Assembly (NCBI RefSeq): GCF_039526245.1
Contig: NZ_BAAAIV010000019.1
Coordinates: 1 to 64,000, forward strand
Source: Arthrobacter_H rhombi
Lineage (GTDB): Bacteria; Actinomycetota; Actinomycetes; Actinomycetales; Micrococcaceae
Direction: 5' to 3'
DNA length: 64,000 nt
Part shown: positions 1 to 7,426 of the stretch, in pieces
Numbering within the stretch: position 1 is the first letter of the stretch
How the letters are laid out: each line of letters opens with the position of its first letter
Program-made: the position numbers and the translations under genes
Notes under the pieces: model-generated
The model's input: only the letters and a program-made list of their open reading frames with translations
What the model was told of the DNA's origin: nothing
Databases searched by the model: none

Positions 1-52
1 CGCGCCGAACAAACGCTCATTGACTGCCTACGACCACTGAAACCAATAGGAA

Positions 53-151
53 TTAATCATCTAGGGCGAAGATGGGGGGTATCCGTGCGGCGGTGATGAG
101 CAGGACGACGCCGATGATGGCTATCGCCGTGAGCAAGAGTGTGGCATTCAT
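53..151 (-). CDS. Short single-span membrane protein or transporter remnant (32 aa)
   Basis: A 32-residue frame opens at the ATG at 151-149, preceded by GGAG at a plausible ribosome-site distance. Residues 4-22 are almost entirely hydrophobic (one membrane helix), followed by RIPPIFAL and a stop. It is divergent from the LysR gene. The helix followed by an Arg-Ile-Pro segment resembles the first helix of GntP-type or similar carboxylate permeases, which would suit a tartrate locus. That would make it a permease truncated after its first helix, but it could equally be a genuine small membrane protein. I do not recognise it with confidence. A longer in-frame start at 259 has no good ribosome site and adds a non-hydrophobic leader. 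Confidence 0.35.
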   Translation of the reverse strand: MNATLLLTAIAIIGVVLLITAARIPPIFALDD

Positions 152-279
152 GGGAGGTGTCTCCAGTGTCGTCGTCGACCCCGGCAAATCGGGAATCGTG
201 CAGAGGGCTGAGCATGTCGGATCACTTGAGTGAAGCACGTCACTTTCGAATTGATCCAAGACCTATAATCTGTCGTAGT

Positions 280-296
280 GATAGTCAGTCCCTATC
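280..296. promoter_or_regulatory. Putative LysR-type operator GATAG-N7-CTATC upstream of the regulator
   Basis: A 5-7-5 inverted repeat lies 15 bp before the LysR start and between it and the divergent small ORF. It contains the T-N11-A core typical of LTTR binding sites (T at 282, A at 294). The same GATAG-N7-CTATC arrangement recurs at 1227-1243 in front of the tartrate/malate dehydrogenase gene. Confidence 0.6.
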
Positions 297-311
297 GAAC
301 GGAGGCGCGGG

Positions 312-1211
312 ATGGATTTGCGTCAACTTCGCTATTTCCTGGCCATCGTCGATGAGGGCGGAGTCCATCGGGCTGCGGAGACGCTGTTCGTGGCACAACC
401 GTCGATTTCACAGGCGCTACGCGGTTTGGAGACGGATCTCGGCACCTCCTTGTTCCATCGAACTGGACGTCGCCTGGTCCTGACGCCTGCCGGCGAGGTG
501 CTCATCCCTGCGGCACGGGAGGTCATCCATGGGATCGACCTCGCCCGGTCCATGGTGGACGCGGTAGACGGGCTGCGTAGCGGGCGGCTGGTCTTTAGCT
601 CCATGCCCTCGCAGTCAGTCGACCCGTTGGCACCCTTGGTGGGCAGGTTCCTGGCAAAGTACCCAGGAGTCCATGTCACCGTCCGCTCGGCGGGGACCGT
701 GGACGATGTCGCCGCGGCCCTGCGCGCGGGGTCAGCGGAAATGGGGATGATCGCCCGGCCCGTGGCAGTGCCCGGCCCCGCCGAGTTCACCGTCCATCCG
801 CTGCAGACCCACCGCTACATTTGCGTCGCGCGCGATGCCGACGCCCTTCCCGGCGGGGCGGGGCCGGTGTCCCCGGCGGATCTGGTGGACTCGCGCTTGA
901 TCGTGGGCCAGTCCGGAACCGGTATGCGGCGGGCCGCCGACGTCGTCCTGGCCTCTGCGCCCGGCAGCTCGGCCGTCGTGGAGATCGAGCACCGCGAGGC
1001 CCTCCTGCCGCTGGTGCTGGCCGGTGTGGGTGTAGCTGTCGTCGCGGAGTCGTGGCGCGGCTTGGCTGAAACGGCCGGGCTCATCGTCCGCGAGCTGGAC
1101 ACCGCGGAGGCACTCGCCGTCGAACTGATCCACCGTCCCGGCCCCATCAGCCCGGCCGCGCATGCATTGCTCGACGTCGCAGGGCTCCGATCAAGCGGTG
1201 CGGAAGAGTGA
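312..1211 (+). CDS. LysR-family transcriptional regulator
   Basis: This 299-residue protein has the usual LTTR layout. An N-terminal winged helix-turn-helix (about residues 1-60, with AAETLFVAQPSISQALRGLE) is followed by a linker helix and a periplasmic-binding-protein-like effector domain (about 90-290). GGAGG stands 7 bp before the ATG. It lies directly upstream of, and in the same direction as, a tartrate/D-malate dehydrogenase gene, and the same GATAG-N7-CTATC inverted repeat precedes both genes. It is therefore probably an autoregulated, dicarboxylate-responsive activator of that gene. The effector is inferred from context only. Confidence 0.9.
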   Translation: MDLRQLRYFLAIVDEGGVHRAAETLFVAQPSISQALRGLETDLGTSLFHRTGRRLVLTPAGEVLIPAAREVIHGIDLARSMVDAVDGLRSGRLVFSSMPSQSVDPLAPLVGRFLAKYPGVHVTVRSAGTVDDVAAALRAGSAEMGMIARPVAVPGPAEFTVHPLQTHRYICVARDADALPGGAGPVSPADLVDSRLIVGQSGTGMRRAADVVLASAPGSSAVVEIEHREALLPLVLAGVGVAVVAESWRGLAETAGLIVRELDTAEALAVELIHRPGPISPAAHALLDVAGLRSSGAEE

Positions 1212-1226
1212 GCAATTCCGAATGCT

Positions 1227-1243
1227 GATAGGCCCTGCCTATC
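1227..1243. promoter_or_regulatory. Putative LysR-type operator upstream of the tartrate/malate dehydrogenase
   Basis: A GATAGGC-CCT-GCCTATC perfect palindrome lies in the 166 bp gap before the dehydrogenase. It has the same GATAG-N7-CTATC core and T-N11-A spacing as the site at 280-296, so it is likely bound by the adjacent LysR protein. Confidence 0.6.
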
Positions 1244-1377
1244 GACTGTCTAACTTTTAGGTCTTGGACGGTAGGCAGGCCGGTCGGGTGTGATGGTGCT
1301 TGAGCCGCAGCGTTGCCGTCACCGAGCAACTTCCCACCGAGGGAACGGCGAACCCACACACGGGAAGGACCACTTTC

Positions 1378-2481
1378 ATGACCAGAACCCACCGCATCGC
1401 GGTCATCGCCGGCGACGGCATCGGCCAGGAGGTCGTGCCCGAGGGGCTCCGCGTCCTGGAGGCCGCGGCAGAGGCATTCGACTTCAAGCTGGAAACCGTC
1501 GAGTACGACTATGCCAACGCCGACTACTACGTGAAACACGGCAAGATGCTGCCGGACAACTGGGTCGAGGACATCGGGGCCCACGATGCGATCTTCTTCG
1601 GCGCGGTCGGCTGGCCCGACGTCGTTCCAGACCACGTCTCCCTGTGGGGCAGCCTGATCCAGTTCCGCCGGCAGTTCGACCAGTACGTCAGCCTGCGTCC
1701 CGTGAAATTGCTGGAGGGCATGGCCAGCCCACTGGCCGGCCGGGTCGCTGGCGACGTGGACTTCTACGTGGTCCGGGAGAACACCGAGGGCGAATATTCG
1801 AGCGTCGGCGGGAAGATCTTTGAGGGCACGGACCGCGAGACCGTCATGCAGGAAACGGTGATGACCCGCCACGGTGTGGACCGGATCCTCAAGTACGCCT
1901 TCGAGCTGGCCCAGAGCCGACCGAAAAAGCACCTCACCTCAGCCACCAAGAGCAACGGCATCTCGATCTCGATGCCCTACTGGGACGGGCGCGTGGAAGA
2001 GATGGCACGGGGCTACGCCGACGTGAGGACGGACAAATACCACATCGACATCCTGGCGGCGAACTTCGTGATGCATCCGGATTGGTTCGACGTGGTGGTG
2101 GCCAGCAACCTGTTCGGAGACATCCTCTCCGATCTGGGCCCGGCCTGCACCGGAACCATCGGCATTGCCCCCAGCGGAAACATCAATCCGGAGCGCCGGT
2201 TCCCCAGCCTCTTCGAACCGGTCCACGGTTCCGCCCCCGACATCGCCGGCAAGGGCGTAGCCAACCCGGTGGGCCAAATCTGGAGTGCGGCCATGATGCT
2301 GGAACACCTCGGCGAGACGACCGCGGCAGCCGCGGTGCAACGTGGTTTCGAGACCGTGCTGGCCACGGCTGGCTCGGACGTCCTCACGCCCGACCTCGGG
2401 GGGACCGGTTCCACGCAGGTCCTGGGCAGAACGATTGCCGACGAGATCAAGGCCGTGGCGCTGGCGGGGACCCGGGCGTAG
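1378..2481 (+). CDS. ttuC: Tartrate dehydrogenase/decarboxylase or D-malate dehydrogenase
   Basis: This 367-residue member of the isopropylmalate/isocitrate dehydrogenase superfamily is of the TtuC/DmlA type. It should oxidise tartrate or decarboxylate D-malate with NAD+ and a divalent metal. Visible signatures are the N-terminal IAVIAGDGIGQEVVPEG, the REN-TEGEYSS loop and the metal/cofactor stretch SNLFGDILSDLG followed by GTIGIAPSGNINP and FEPVHGSAPDIAGKG. The ATG at 1378 is chosen because GGGAAGGAC precedes it. An upstream in-frame ATG at 1300 would overlap the promoter region. Paired LTTR sites suggest control by the preceding LysR gene. TtuC and DmlA cannot be separated by eye. Confidence 0.85.
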   Translation: MTRTHRIAVIAGDGIGQEVVPEGLRVLEAAAEAFDFKLETVEYDYANADYYVKHGKMLPDNWVEDIGAHDAIFFGAVGWPDVVPDHVSLWGSLIQFRRQFDQYVSLRPVKLLEGMASPLAGRVAGDVDFYVVRENTEGEYSSVGGKIFEGTDRETVMQETVMTRHGVDRILKYAFELAQSRPKKHLTSATKSNGISISMPYWDGRVEEMARGYADVRTDKYHIDILAANFVMHPDWFDVVVASNLFGDILSDLGPACTGTIGIAPSGNINPERRFPSLFEPVHGSAPDIAGKGVANPVGQIWSAAMMLEHLGETTAAAAVQRGFETVLATAGSDVLTPDLGGTGSTQVLGRTIADEIKAVALAGTRA

Positions 2482-2495
2482 AGCGGATTCCCAGC

Positions 2496-2522
2496 GGTCG
2501 GCGTCCCCCTGGGGCGCCGACC
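2496..2522 (+). terminator. Hairpin after the tartrate/malate dehydrogenase
   Basis: An 8-bp stem GGTCGGCG/CGCCGACC (2496-2503 and 2515-2522), extended inside by CCCC/GGGG, starts 14 bp after the stop codon. No T-tract follows. It is compatible with a factor-independent or attenuating terminator of a high-GC genome. Confidence 0.5.
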
Positions 2523-2523
2523 A

Positions 2524-2690
2524 TCAGCTCTCCGGGACGAACGCCTTCCCGGGGTTCAGGATGCCCAATGGGCCGAACAGCGCCTTGATCCCGCGCTGCA
2601 GCTCGTACTGGTCATCTCCCAGTTCGTCGCGCAGCCACTTGCGCTTGAGCAGTCCGATGCCGTGCTCCCCGGAGAGCGTTCCCCGAGCTC
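2524..2690 (-). pseudogene. C-terminal relic of an FAD-linked oxidase (GlcD/D-lactate dehydrogenase family)
   Basis: Reading the minus strand gives about 52 residues: GTLSGEHGIG followed by a stretch ending GILNPGKAFVPES and a stop at 2524-2526. The GEHGIG box and the terminal NPGK are hallmarks of the C-terminus of FAD-binding glycolate oxidase/D-lactate dehydrogenase proteins. Upstream of about 2690 the frame loses family similarity, and the phosphatase gene ends only 77 bp away, so the FAD-binding half is missing. This is a decayed gene tail, possibly left by the insertion of the downstream catabolic region. Confidence 0.65.
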
Positions 2691-2766
2691 GGGACGCAGG
2701 CCACCGGCCATCTGGCGATCAGGATGTTTGGACACCTCCGTGCGCGAGCCAAGGCGGACGGCGATC

Positions 2767-3564
2767 CTACGCCCGCGTCGCAGGTTCAGGCTCGTGGCTT
2801 CCCGCGACCACAAACCGGTTCAGCAACGCCTCCCGTAGCTCGTCGTCGTAGTGGTTCTCCCGCAGCACTCCGAAAACGCCGCCAACGCCATGGAGCTCAC
2901 GGAAGAACTCGTGCATGCTGGCGCCCGCAGCACCCAGCAGGGGATGGTCCGGCGTGGCGTCGAAGAAGCCATGGCCGCGCGTTGCGGTGTCGGTTGCGGC
3001 GTGCCGTTTCCACACAGCCGGAAGGTTCGGACCTGTCGCCTCGAAGTCGGTCACGATGTCCTCGACTTCGGCGCCAAGGCAACTCAGCAGGACCGCGGCA
3101 ACGACGCCAGTGCGGTCCTTGCCGGCTGCACAATGGAACAACAGTCCGCCCTGGGCCCCGGCGGCCAGCCGCAGGATAGCGACGATTTCGGGTGCCCGCT
3201 TGACCAGCATCCCGGCATACCAGCGGCCCACGTCTTCCGCGCTTCGAATACCCGACATTGCCTTGGCCAAGGTGGCCGGGTCGGCCGCTTTCCGTGTCAG
3301 GGGAACATGGTGGTGGCGAATCCCGTGCCTCGACGCGTACGTGGGAGGCAGTCGTCGGACCTCATCAGGGGCCCGCAGATCGATGACCTGGTGGAGGCCC
3401 AGTGCGGTCAGCTCTCGAATCTCTCCGTCGGGGCTCAGGCACAGGTCGTCGGCGCGCCAGACCAGCCCTGAGCGGACCGTTCCGCCCTCCACGGTGGTCC
3501 CGCCAAGATCCCGGATGTTGGCGCAGGGCATTCGTACGGGCGCTTGCGCGTCCACGGTCGTCAT
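2767..3564 (-). CDS. Tyrosine/serine phosphatase (Y_phosphatase3 family)
   Basis: This 265-residue cytoplasmic phosphatase has the P-loop signature HCAAGKDRTG, with nucleophile Cys145, and an N-terminal NIRDLGG motif (about residues 16-22). Both are typical of the MptpB/IphP-like dual-specificity family. It starts 15 bp after the stop of the thiolase gene on the same strand, so the two are probably co-transcribed. Its presence in an acyl-CoA operon is unexpected. Family members also act on phosphoinositides, so the substrate cannot be predicted. Confidence 0.88.
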   Translation of the reverse strand: MTTVDAQAPVRMPCANIRDLGGTTVEGGTVRSGLVWRADDLCLSPDGEIRELTALGLHQVIDLRAPDEVRRLPPTYASRHGIRHHHVPLTRKAADPATLAKAMSGIRSAEDVGRWYAGMLVKRAPEIVAILRLAAGAQGGLLFHCAAGKDRTGVVAAVLLSCLGAEVEDIVTDFEATGPNLPAVWKRHAATDTATRGHGFFDATPDHPLLGAAGASMHEFFRELHGVGGVFGVLRENHYDDELREALLNRFVVAGSHEPEPATRA

Positions 3565-3579
3565 GATGAAGCCATGCGC

Positions 3580-4764
3580 TCAGTGTCGACGGAACAGGGC
3601 CGCGAGGGCCTGGCCGCCGCCGATGCACATCGTCACGATGCCGAGTTCGAGGTCCCGTCGCACCATGTCCTTGGCCACCCGCAGGGACAGGATGGCCCCG
3701 GTCGCCCCGACGGGGTGCCCGAGGGCGATGGCCCCTCCGTAGGGATTCGTCTTGGCGGGGTCCAATTTCGCGTCGCGAATGACGGCGACCGCCTGAGCGG
3801 CGAAGGCCTCGTTGAGTTCGATCACGTCGATATCCGCCGGGGAAGTGCCGGTCTGTTTGAACAGCTTGTCGAGCGCAAGGACAGGGGCATAGCCCATCAG
3901 TTCCGGTTCCATGGCCGCGGTTGCCACCGCCTCCAGGGTGACGAGGCCGTCCAGGCCCCGTTCCTTCGCCACGGATTCCCGGGCGAGCACCACGGCGGCA
4001 CCGCCGTCGTTGATTCCGGAGGCATTGCCGGCCGTCACCGTGCCACCTTCTTCGAAGGCGGGGCGGAGCTTGGCCAGCCCGTCCAAGGTCGTCTCGGGCT
4101 TGGGATGTTCGTCAATGTCGACGGTGAAGGGGCGCCGCCCTCCGACCTCCACCGGTACGATCTCCTCCGCGAATGCCGCGCGGGCCGCGGGCGTGGCGGC
4201 GCGGCGCTGTGACTCGAGAGCGAATTCATCCTGCTCCTGGCGGCTGACGCCGTACTTCCGCGCCACGTTCTCGGCTGTGGTGCCCATGTGGGTACCGCTG
4301 AAGGGATCGGTGAGGATGGCCACGGTGCCGTCCACGAGTGCGCGGTCCCCGAGCCGGTAGCCATCCCTGGCCCCGAAATCGTAGAAGGGCATGCGCGTCA
4401 TGGATTCGTTGCCACCGGCCAGGGCGAAGTCAACGCCGCCCCAGTGCATCTGCTGTGCAGCCGACCAGATGGCCTGCAGGCCGGATCCGCACAAGCGGTT
4501 CACGGTGAACGCGGGGGTGGACTTCGGCAGTCCGGCCTCGATGCCGACACGGCGGGCGTTGTAGGCGTCGGGGCCGACCTGGCCGATGCAGCCCATGACC
4601 ACCTCATCGATATCCGCGGCCGCGACGCCAGACCGGGACAGCGCCTCCCGGCTGGCCGCGGCACCGAGCTGATAGCCCGGCACGGACTTGAAGACGCCCC
4701 CGAAGCTGCCGATGGGGGTACGGGCGCCGTCAATGATGACGGCCTTCTCGCGAAGGTTGGTCAT
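3580..4764 (-). CDS. Acetyl-CoA C-acyltransferase (thiolase)
   Basis: This 394-residue thiolase carries out thiolytic cleavage of 3-oxoacyl-CoA in beta-oxidation, or the reverse condensation. The nucleophile Cys92 lies in NRLCGSG, His350 in GGAIALGHPVGATG and the second acid/base Cys380 in MCIGGG. The NEAFAAQ motif is also present. GAGGTAACACC precedes the ATG. The gene is divergent from an acyl-CoA ligase across a 186 bp gap that holds a degenerate GntR-type operator. It probably completes chain shortening for the pathway encoded around it. Confidence 0.92.
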   Translation of the reverse strand: MTNLREKAVIIDGARTPIGSFGGVFKSVPGYQLGAAASREALSRSGVAAADIDEVVMGCIGQVGPDAYNARRVGIEAGLPKSTPAFTVNRLCGSGLQAIWSAAQQMHWGGVDFALAGGNESMTRMPFYDFGARDGYRLGDRALVDGTVAILTDPFSGTHMGTTAENVARKYGVSRQEQDEFALESQRRAATPAARAAFAEEIVPVEVGGRRPFTVDIDEHPKPETTLDGLAKLRPAFEEGGTVTAGNASGINDGGAAVVLARESVAKERGLDGLVTLEAVATAAMEPELMGYAPVLALDKLFKQTGTSPADIDVIELNEAFAAQAVAVIRDAKLDPAKTNPYGGAIALGHPVGATGAILSLRVAKDMVRRDLELGIVTMCIGGGQALAALFRRH

Positions 4765-4789
4765 GGTGTTACCTCATATCGATTCGAGT

Positions 4790-4808
4790 CGGTCCGAATG
4801 ATGGACCG
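4790..4808. promoter_or_regulatory. Inverted repeat CGGTCC-N7-GGACCG in the divergent promoter region
   Basis: A perfect 6-7-6 inverted repeat lies 26 bp upstream of the thiolase start and does not match the TGGT-N3-ACCA motif. It could be the operator of a second regulator, for example the TetR protein at 8470-9072. No second copy was found to support this. Confidence 0.3.
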
Positions 4809-4860
4809 GTGCCGCGGTCCTCGGACCTGTCTGATCACAGCTTATCGCTGTCTTTGCTTA

Positions 4861-4871
4861 AAGTCAGACCA
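4861..4871. promoter_or_regulatory. Degenerate GntR/FadR-type operator (AAGTCAGACCA)
   Basis: Nine of 11 bases match the palindrome TGGTCAGACCA seen in other promoters here; only the left arm is degenerate. It lies between the divergent thiolase (97 bp) and CoA ligase (80 bp) genes. Confidence 0.4.
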
Positions 4872-4950
4872 AATACTGCGATGAATCATTCCCAAGATTG
4901 TATAAAAGTTGTAATATGACGAGCATCACACCGTCTCCCGGAGGTCTCCA

Positions 4951-6615
4951 ATGTCGACGTATGTCCCCACGCTCCAAGAACGTTATTCGCCTGAGCAGGT
5001 TCGCGCTTACTACGAGGCGGGCCTCTGGCTGGAGGAGAGCTATTACGAGCAGGTGGCAAAGCAAGCGGAACGCCAGCCGGACAAGGTGGCCGTCTTCGAC
5101 TCAACCGTTTCGCTGACCTACGGCCAGTACCGCGAGCAGATCTTGAGGCTGGCGGTCGGGCTCAAGCGCCTCGGCATCCGGCCGGGTGAACGGATCGTGG
5201 CCCAGGTCCCGAACATCGCCGAATTCCCGGTGATTGCCGGAGCGGCCAATCGCATCGGGGCGGTCATCGTTCCGGTGATGCCCATTTACCGAGCCCACGA
5301 TCTGGAACACGTTCTGTCCGATTCCGGTGCCGCCGTCGCATTCTTTGCCCGGGAATTCGGCGGCTTCAACTACCAGGACATGTTTGCCTCCCTGCAGCCG
5401 CAGGCCCCCGCCCTGCGTCATCTCGTGGCACTGCGAACTGAGGGGACGGGGACCGAGGGGGCACTGGCCTACGAATCCTTGTTTGCCGATGGCGATCTGA
5501 CCGCACTCGAGGAGGAGGCAGGGCCGGGAGCTTCCCCGGACGACCCCTTCGAGATCGTCTACACCTCCGGGACCACCTCTCGGCCCAAGGGCTGCTTCCA
5601 CACGCTGAACACGGTCCGCTCCAGTGCTATCCAGATCATCCGCGCCGCCGGCTATACCGCCGACGATATCCAGTTCGGACCCTCACCGATCACCCATAGC
5701 ACCGGACTGGTCACGAGCGTGTTGATCCCGCTTTACCTGGGCGCTTCCTCCCACTTCATGGAGAAGTGGGAGCCTGGCGACGGCGCCCGACGGGTGCAGG
5801 AGCACCGGCTGACCGCCGCCGTCACCGCAACCGCATTCCTGCAGATGCTCATGAAGGCCTACGATCCCGAGCAGCACGACGCCAGCTCGCTGCGCCTGTG
5901 GATCTGTGCCGGTTCGCCCATCCCCGGCTCGGTGGTGCGTGCCGCATCGGAAATGTTCCCCGACTGCCGGATCCAGAGCCTCTATGGCCGCTCCGAGAAC
6001 CTCCTGACCACTATGTGCGCACTCTCCGACGAACCCGAGCGCTCCATCACCTCCGACGGCCGCGCCATTGAGCCTTCCGTGGTCCAGGTGGTCGACGGCG
6101 AGGGGCGGGAACTTCCTCACGGCGAGGAGGGCGACGTGGCCTATCTGGGGCCTTCGCACATGCTGGGCTACTGGAACAATCGACCGGCCACCGAGGAGCT
6201 GTTCACCCCCGGGGGGTTTTCACGGTCCGGCGACCTCGGCGTCATGGACGCGGAGGGATTCGTCCGGATCACCGGCCGCTCCAAGGACATCATCATCCGA
6301 GGCGGTATGAACATCTCCGCCCGCGAGGTCGAGGACGAGTTGCTGCAGAGTCCCGGGGTGGCCAACGTTGCCGTTGTCGCCATGCCGGATGAGCGGCTCG
6401 GCGAGAAGTGCTGTGCATTCGTGGTCCCGGCGGACGACGGCGCTGCTCCCGATCTGGAGACGATCGTCGCCTTCCTGAAGGAGCGGGGCATCGCCACGCA
6501 GAAACTGCCGGAGCGTCTGGAAATCGTCGACGAGTTGCCCACCACGGCGACCGGAAAGATCCAGAAGCACCTGTTGCGCGCCCTAGTCGCCGAGAAGGTC
6601 AAGGCGGTGCGGTGA
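4951..6615 (+). CDS. AMP-forming acyl-CoA ligase, cyclohexanecarboxylate-CoA ligase (AliA)-like
   Basis: This 554-residue acyl-adenylate-forming enzyme should activate a free carboxylic acid with ATP and CoA. The phosphate-binding loop YTSGTTSRPKG is near residue 203, the YGRSEN motif near 348, the SGDLG/GRSKDIIIRGG hinge near 430-455 and the C-terminal catalytic lysine in TATGKIQKH. Serine replaces the usual glycine in the P-loop, as in the paralogue at 12239. The pair most resembles AliA/FadK-type ligases (PSPITHSTG and HDASSLRLW motifs). GGAGG stands 9 bp before the ATG. The exact acid is unknown; an alicyclic or branched acid fits the neighbourhood. Confidence 0.85.
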   Translation: MSTYVPTLQERYSPEQVRAYYEAGLWLEESYYEQVAKQAERQPDKVAVFDSTVSLTYGQYREQILRLAVGLKRLGIRPGERIVAQVPNIAEFPVIAGAANRIGAVIVPVMPIYRAHDLEHVLSDSGAAVAFFAREFGGFNYQDMFASLQPQAPALRHLVALRTEGTGTEGALAYESLFADGDLTALEEEAGPGASPDDPFEIVYTSGTTSRPKGCFHTLNTVRSSAIQIIRAAGYTADDIQFGPSPITHSTGLVTSVLIPLYLGASSHFMEKWEPGDGARRVQEHRLTAAVTATAFLQMLMKAYDPEQHDASSLRLWICAGSPIPGSVVRAASEMFPDCRIQSLYGRSENLLTTMCALSDEPERSITSDGRAIEPSVVQVVDGEGRELPHGEEGDVAYLGPSHMLGYWNNRPATEELFTPGGFSRSGDLGVMDAEGFVRITGRSKDIIIRGGMNISAREVEDELLQSPGVANVAVVAMPDERLGEKCCAFVVPADDGAAPDLETIVAFLKERGIATQKLPERLEIVDELPTTATGKIQKHLLRALVAEKVKAVR

Positions 6616-6618
6616 CAC

Positions 6619-6662
6619 CGCGGATTCCCCGCGCCGGTCATAAGTGGTGCGGGGAATCCGCG
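6619..6662. terminator. Bidirectional terminator hairpin between convergent genes
   Basis: A perfect 14-bp inverted repeat (6619-6632 and 6649-6662, CGCGGATTCCCCGC and its complement) with a 16-nt loop sits between the convergent ligase and NUDIX genes. The right arm overlaps the last codons of the NUDIX gene. Confidence 0.7.
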
Positions 6663-7426
6663 TAGTAGGCCTCCTCGAGCGGGAACCGGACCCGGAGCGG
6701 CTGCGTGTCCGGCACGATGACGGGCTCGACCAGGAGGCAATCGGCCGGGGTGGACAGGGCCTCGTCCACGGAGGAGAACCGCTGCAGGTGGTGGAACTGC
6801 GACCACGTGGGCGGCATGAGTGTCGTTTGGCCTTCGCGGAATAGCCGAAAGGCGGTGCCGGCGTCCATCCACCGGGTGGCGGTTGCCTCCCCGGTGGCTT
6901 GTCGTGCCTGTTGGCCAGCGGGCAAGGCAGCCAGGATGAACCGGGTGTCATAGCGGCGGGGCTCCCCGACCGGCGTGATCCATCGTGACAGCGGTCGCAA
7001 CAGGGTGACGTCGGGAACGAGGTGGTGGGCGGCGAGGAACTCGGCGAAACCCAGTTCGTGTTCCTCCAGCCGGGAGCGCGCCTGCTCGAAGTCCCTCGGG
7101 TCCGCCAGGCTCCCGCTGCATGCCGGTCGCGCGAGTAGCACGCCGCATTCCTCGAAGGTCTCCCGCACGGCTGCAGCGAGCAGGCTCCGGACCGTGGCCG
7201 GGTCCCCGCCGAGGCGCGTCCCCCACCACTCCAGGTTTGTTCCGGACCAGAACTGTTCGGGCAGGTCGTCGCCCGGGTCTACCCGGCCACCGGGGAAGAC
7301 GGTCGCCCCGGCAGAGAAGGCCATGGTGGCAGCCCGGGTCATCGTGAATGCCTCGGGGCCCTGATCGCCATCGCGCAGCAACACAACGGTGGCAGCGTCC
7401 CGAGCGGGTACGGCGGGGGCCTTCAC
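6638..7426 (-). CDS. NUDIX hydrolase, NUDT19/CoA-diphosphatase-like
   Basis: This 262-residue protein has a NUDIX box spread as GGRVDPGD ... AAVRETFEECGVLL (about residues 46-97). A long insert between the glycine and REx-EE parts is typical of peroxisomal NUDT19/NUDT7-like CoA and acyl-CoA diphosphatases. It would hydrolyse CoA or acyl-CoA to 3',5'-ADP and phosphopantetheine derivatives, trimming the CoA pool. It starts with GTG and overlaps the stop of the upstream oxidoreductase by 4 bp, so the two are translationally coupled. CoA specificity is inferred from family resemblance and context. Confidence 0.8.
   Translation of the reverse strand: MKAPAVPARDAATVVLLRDGDQGPEAFTMTRAATMAFSAGATVFPGGRVDPGDDLPEQFWSGTNLEWWGTRLGGDPATVRSLLAAAVRETFEECGVLLARPACSGSLADPRDFEQARSRLEEHELGFAEFLAAHHLVPDVTLLRPLSRWITPVGEPRRYDTRFILAALPAGQQARQATGEATATRWMDAGTAFRLFREGQTTLMPPTWSQFHHLQRFSSVDEALSTPADCLLVEPVIVPDTQPLRVRFPLEEAYYADSPHHL

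Noticed and set aside
1..52. Possible insertion-sequence end at the window edge
   Set aside because: The 52 bases are too few to show an inverted repeat or a target duplication, and no transposase sequence is present.
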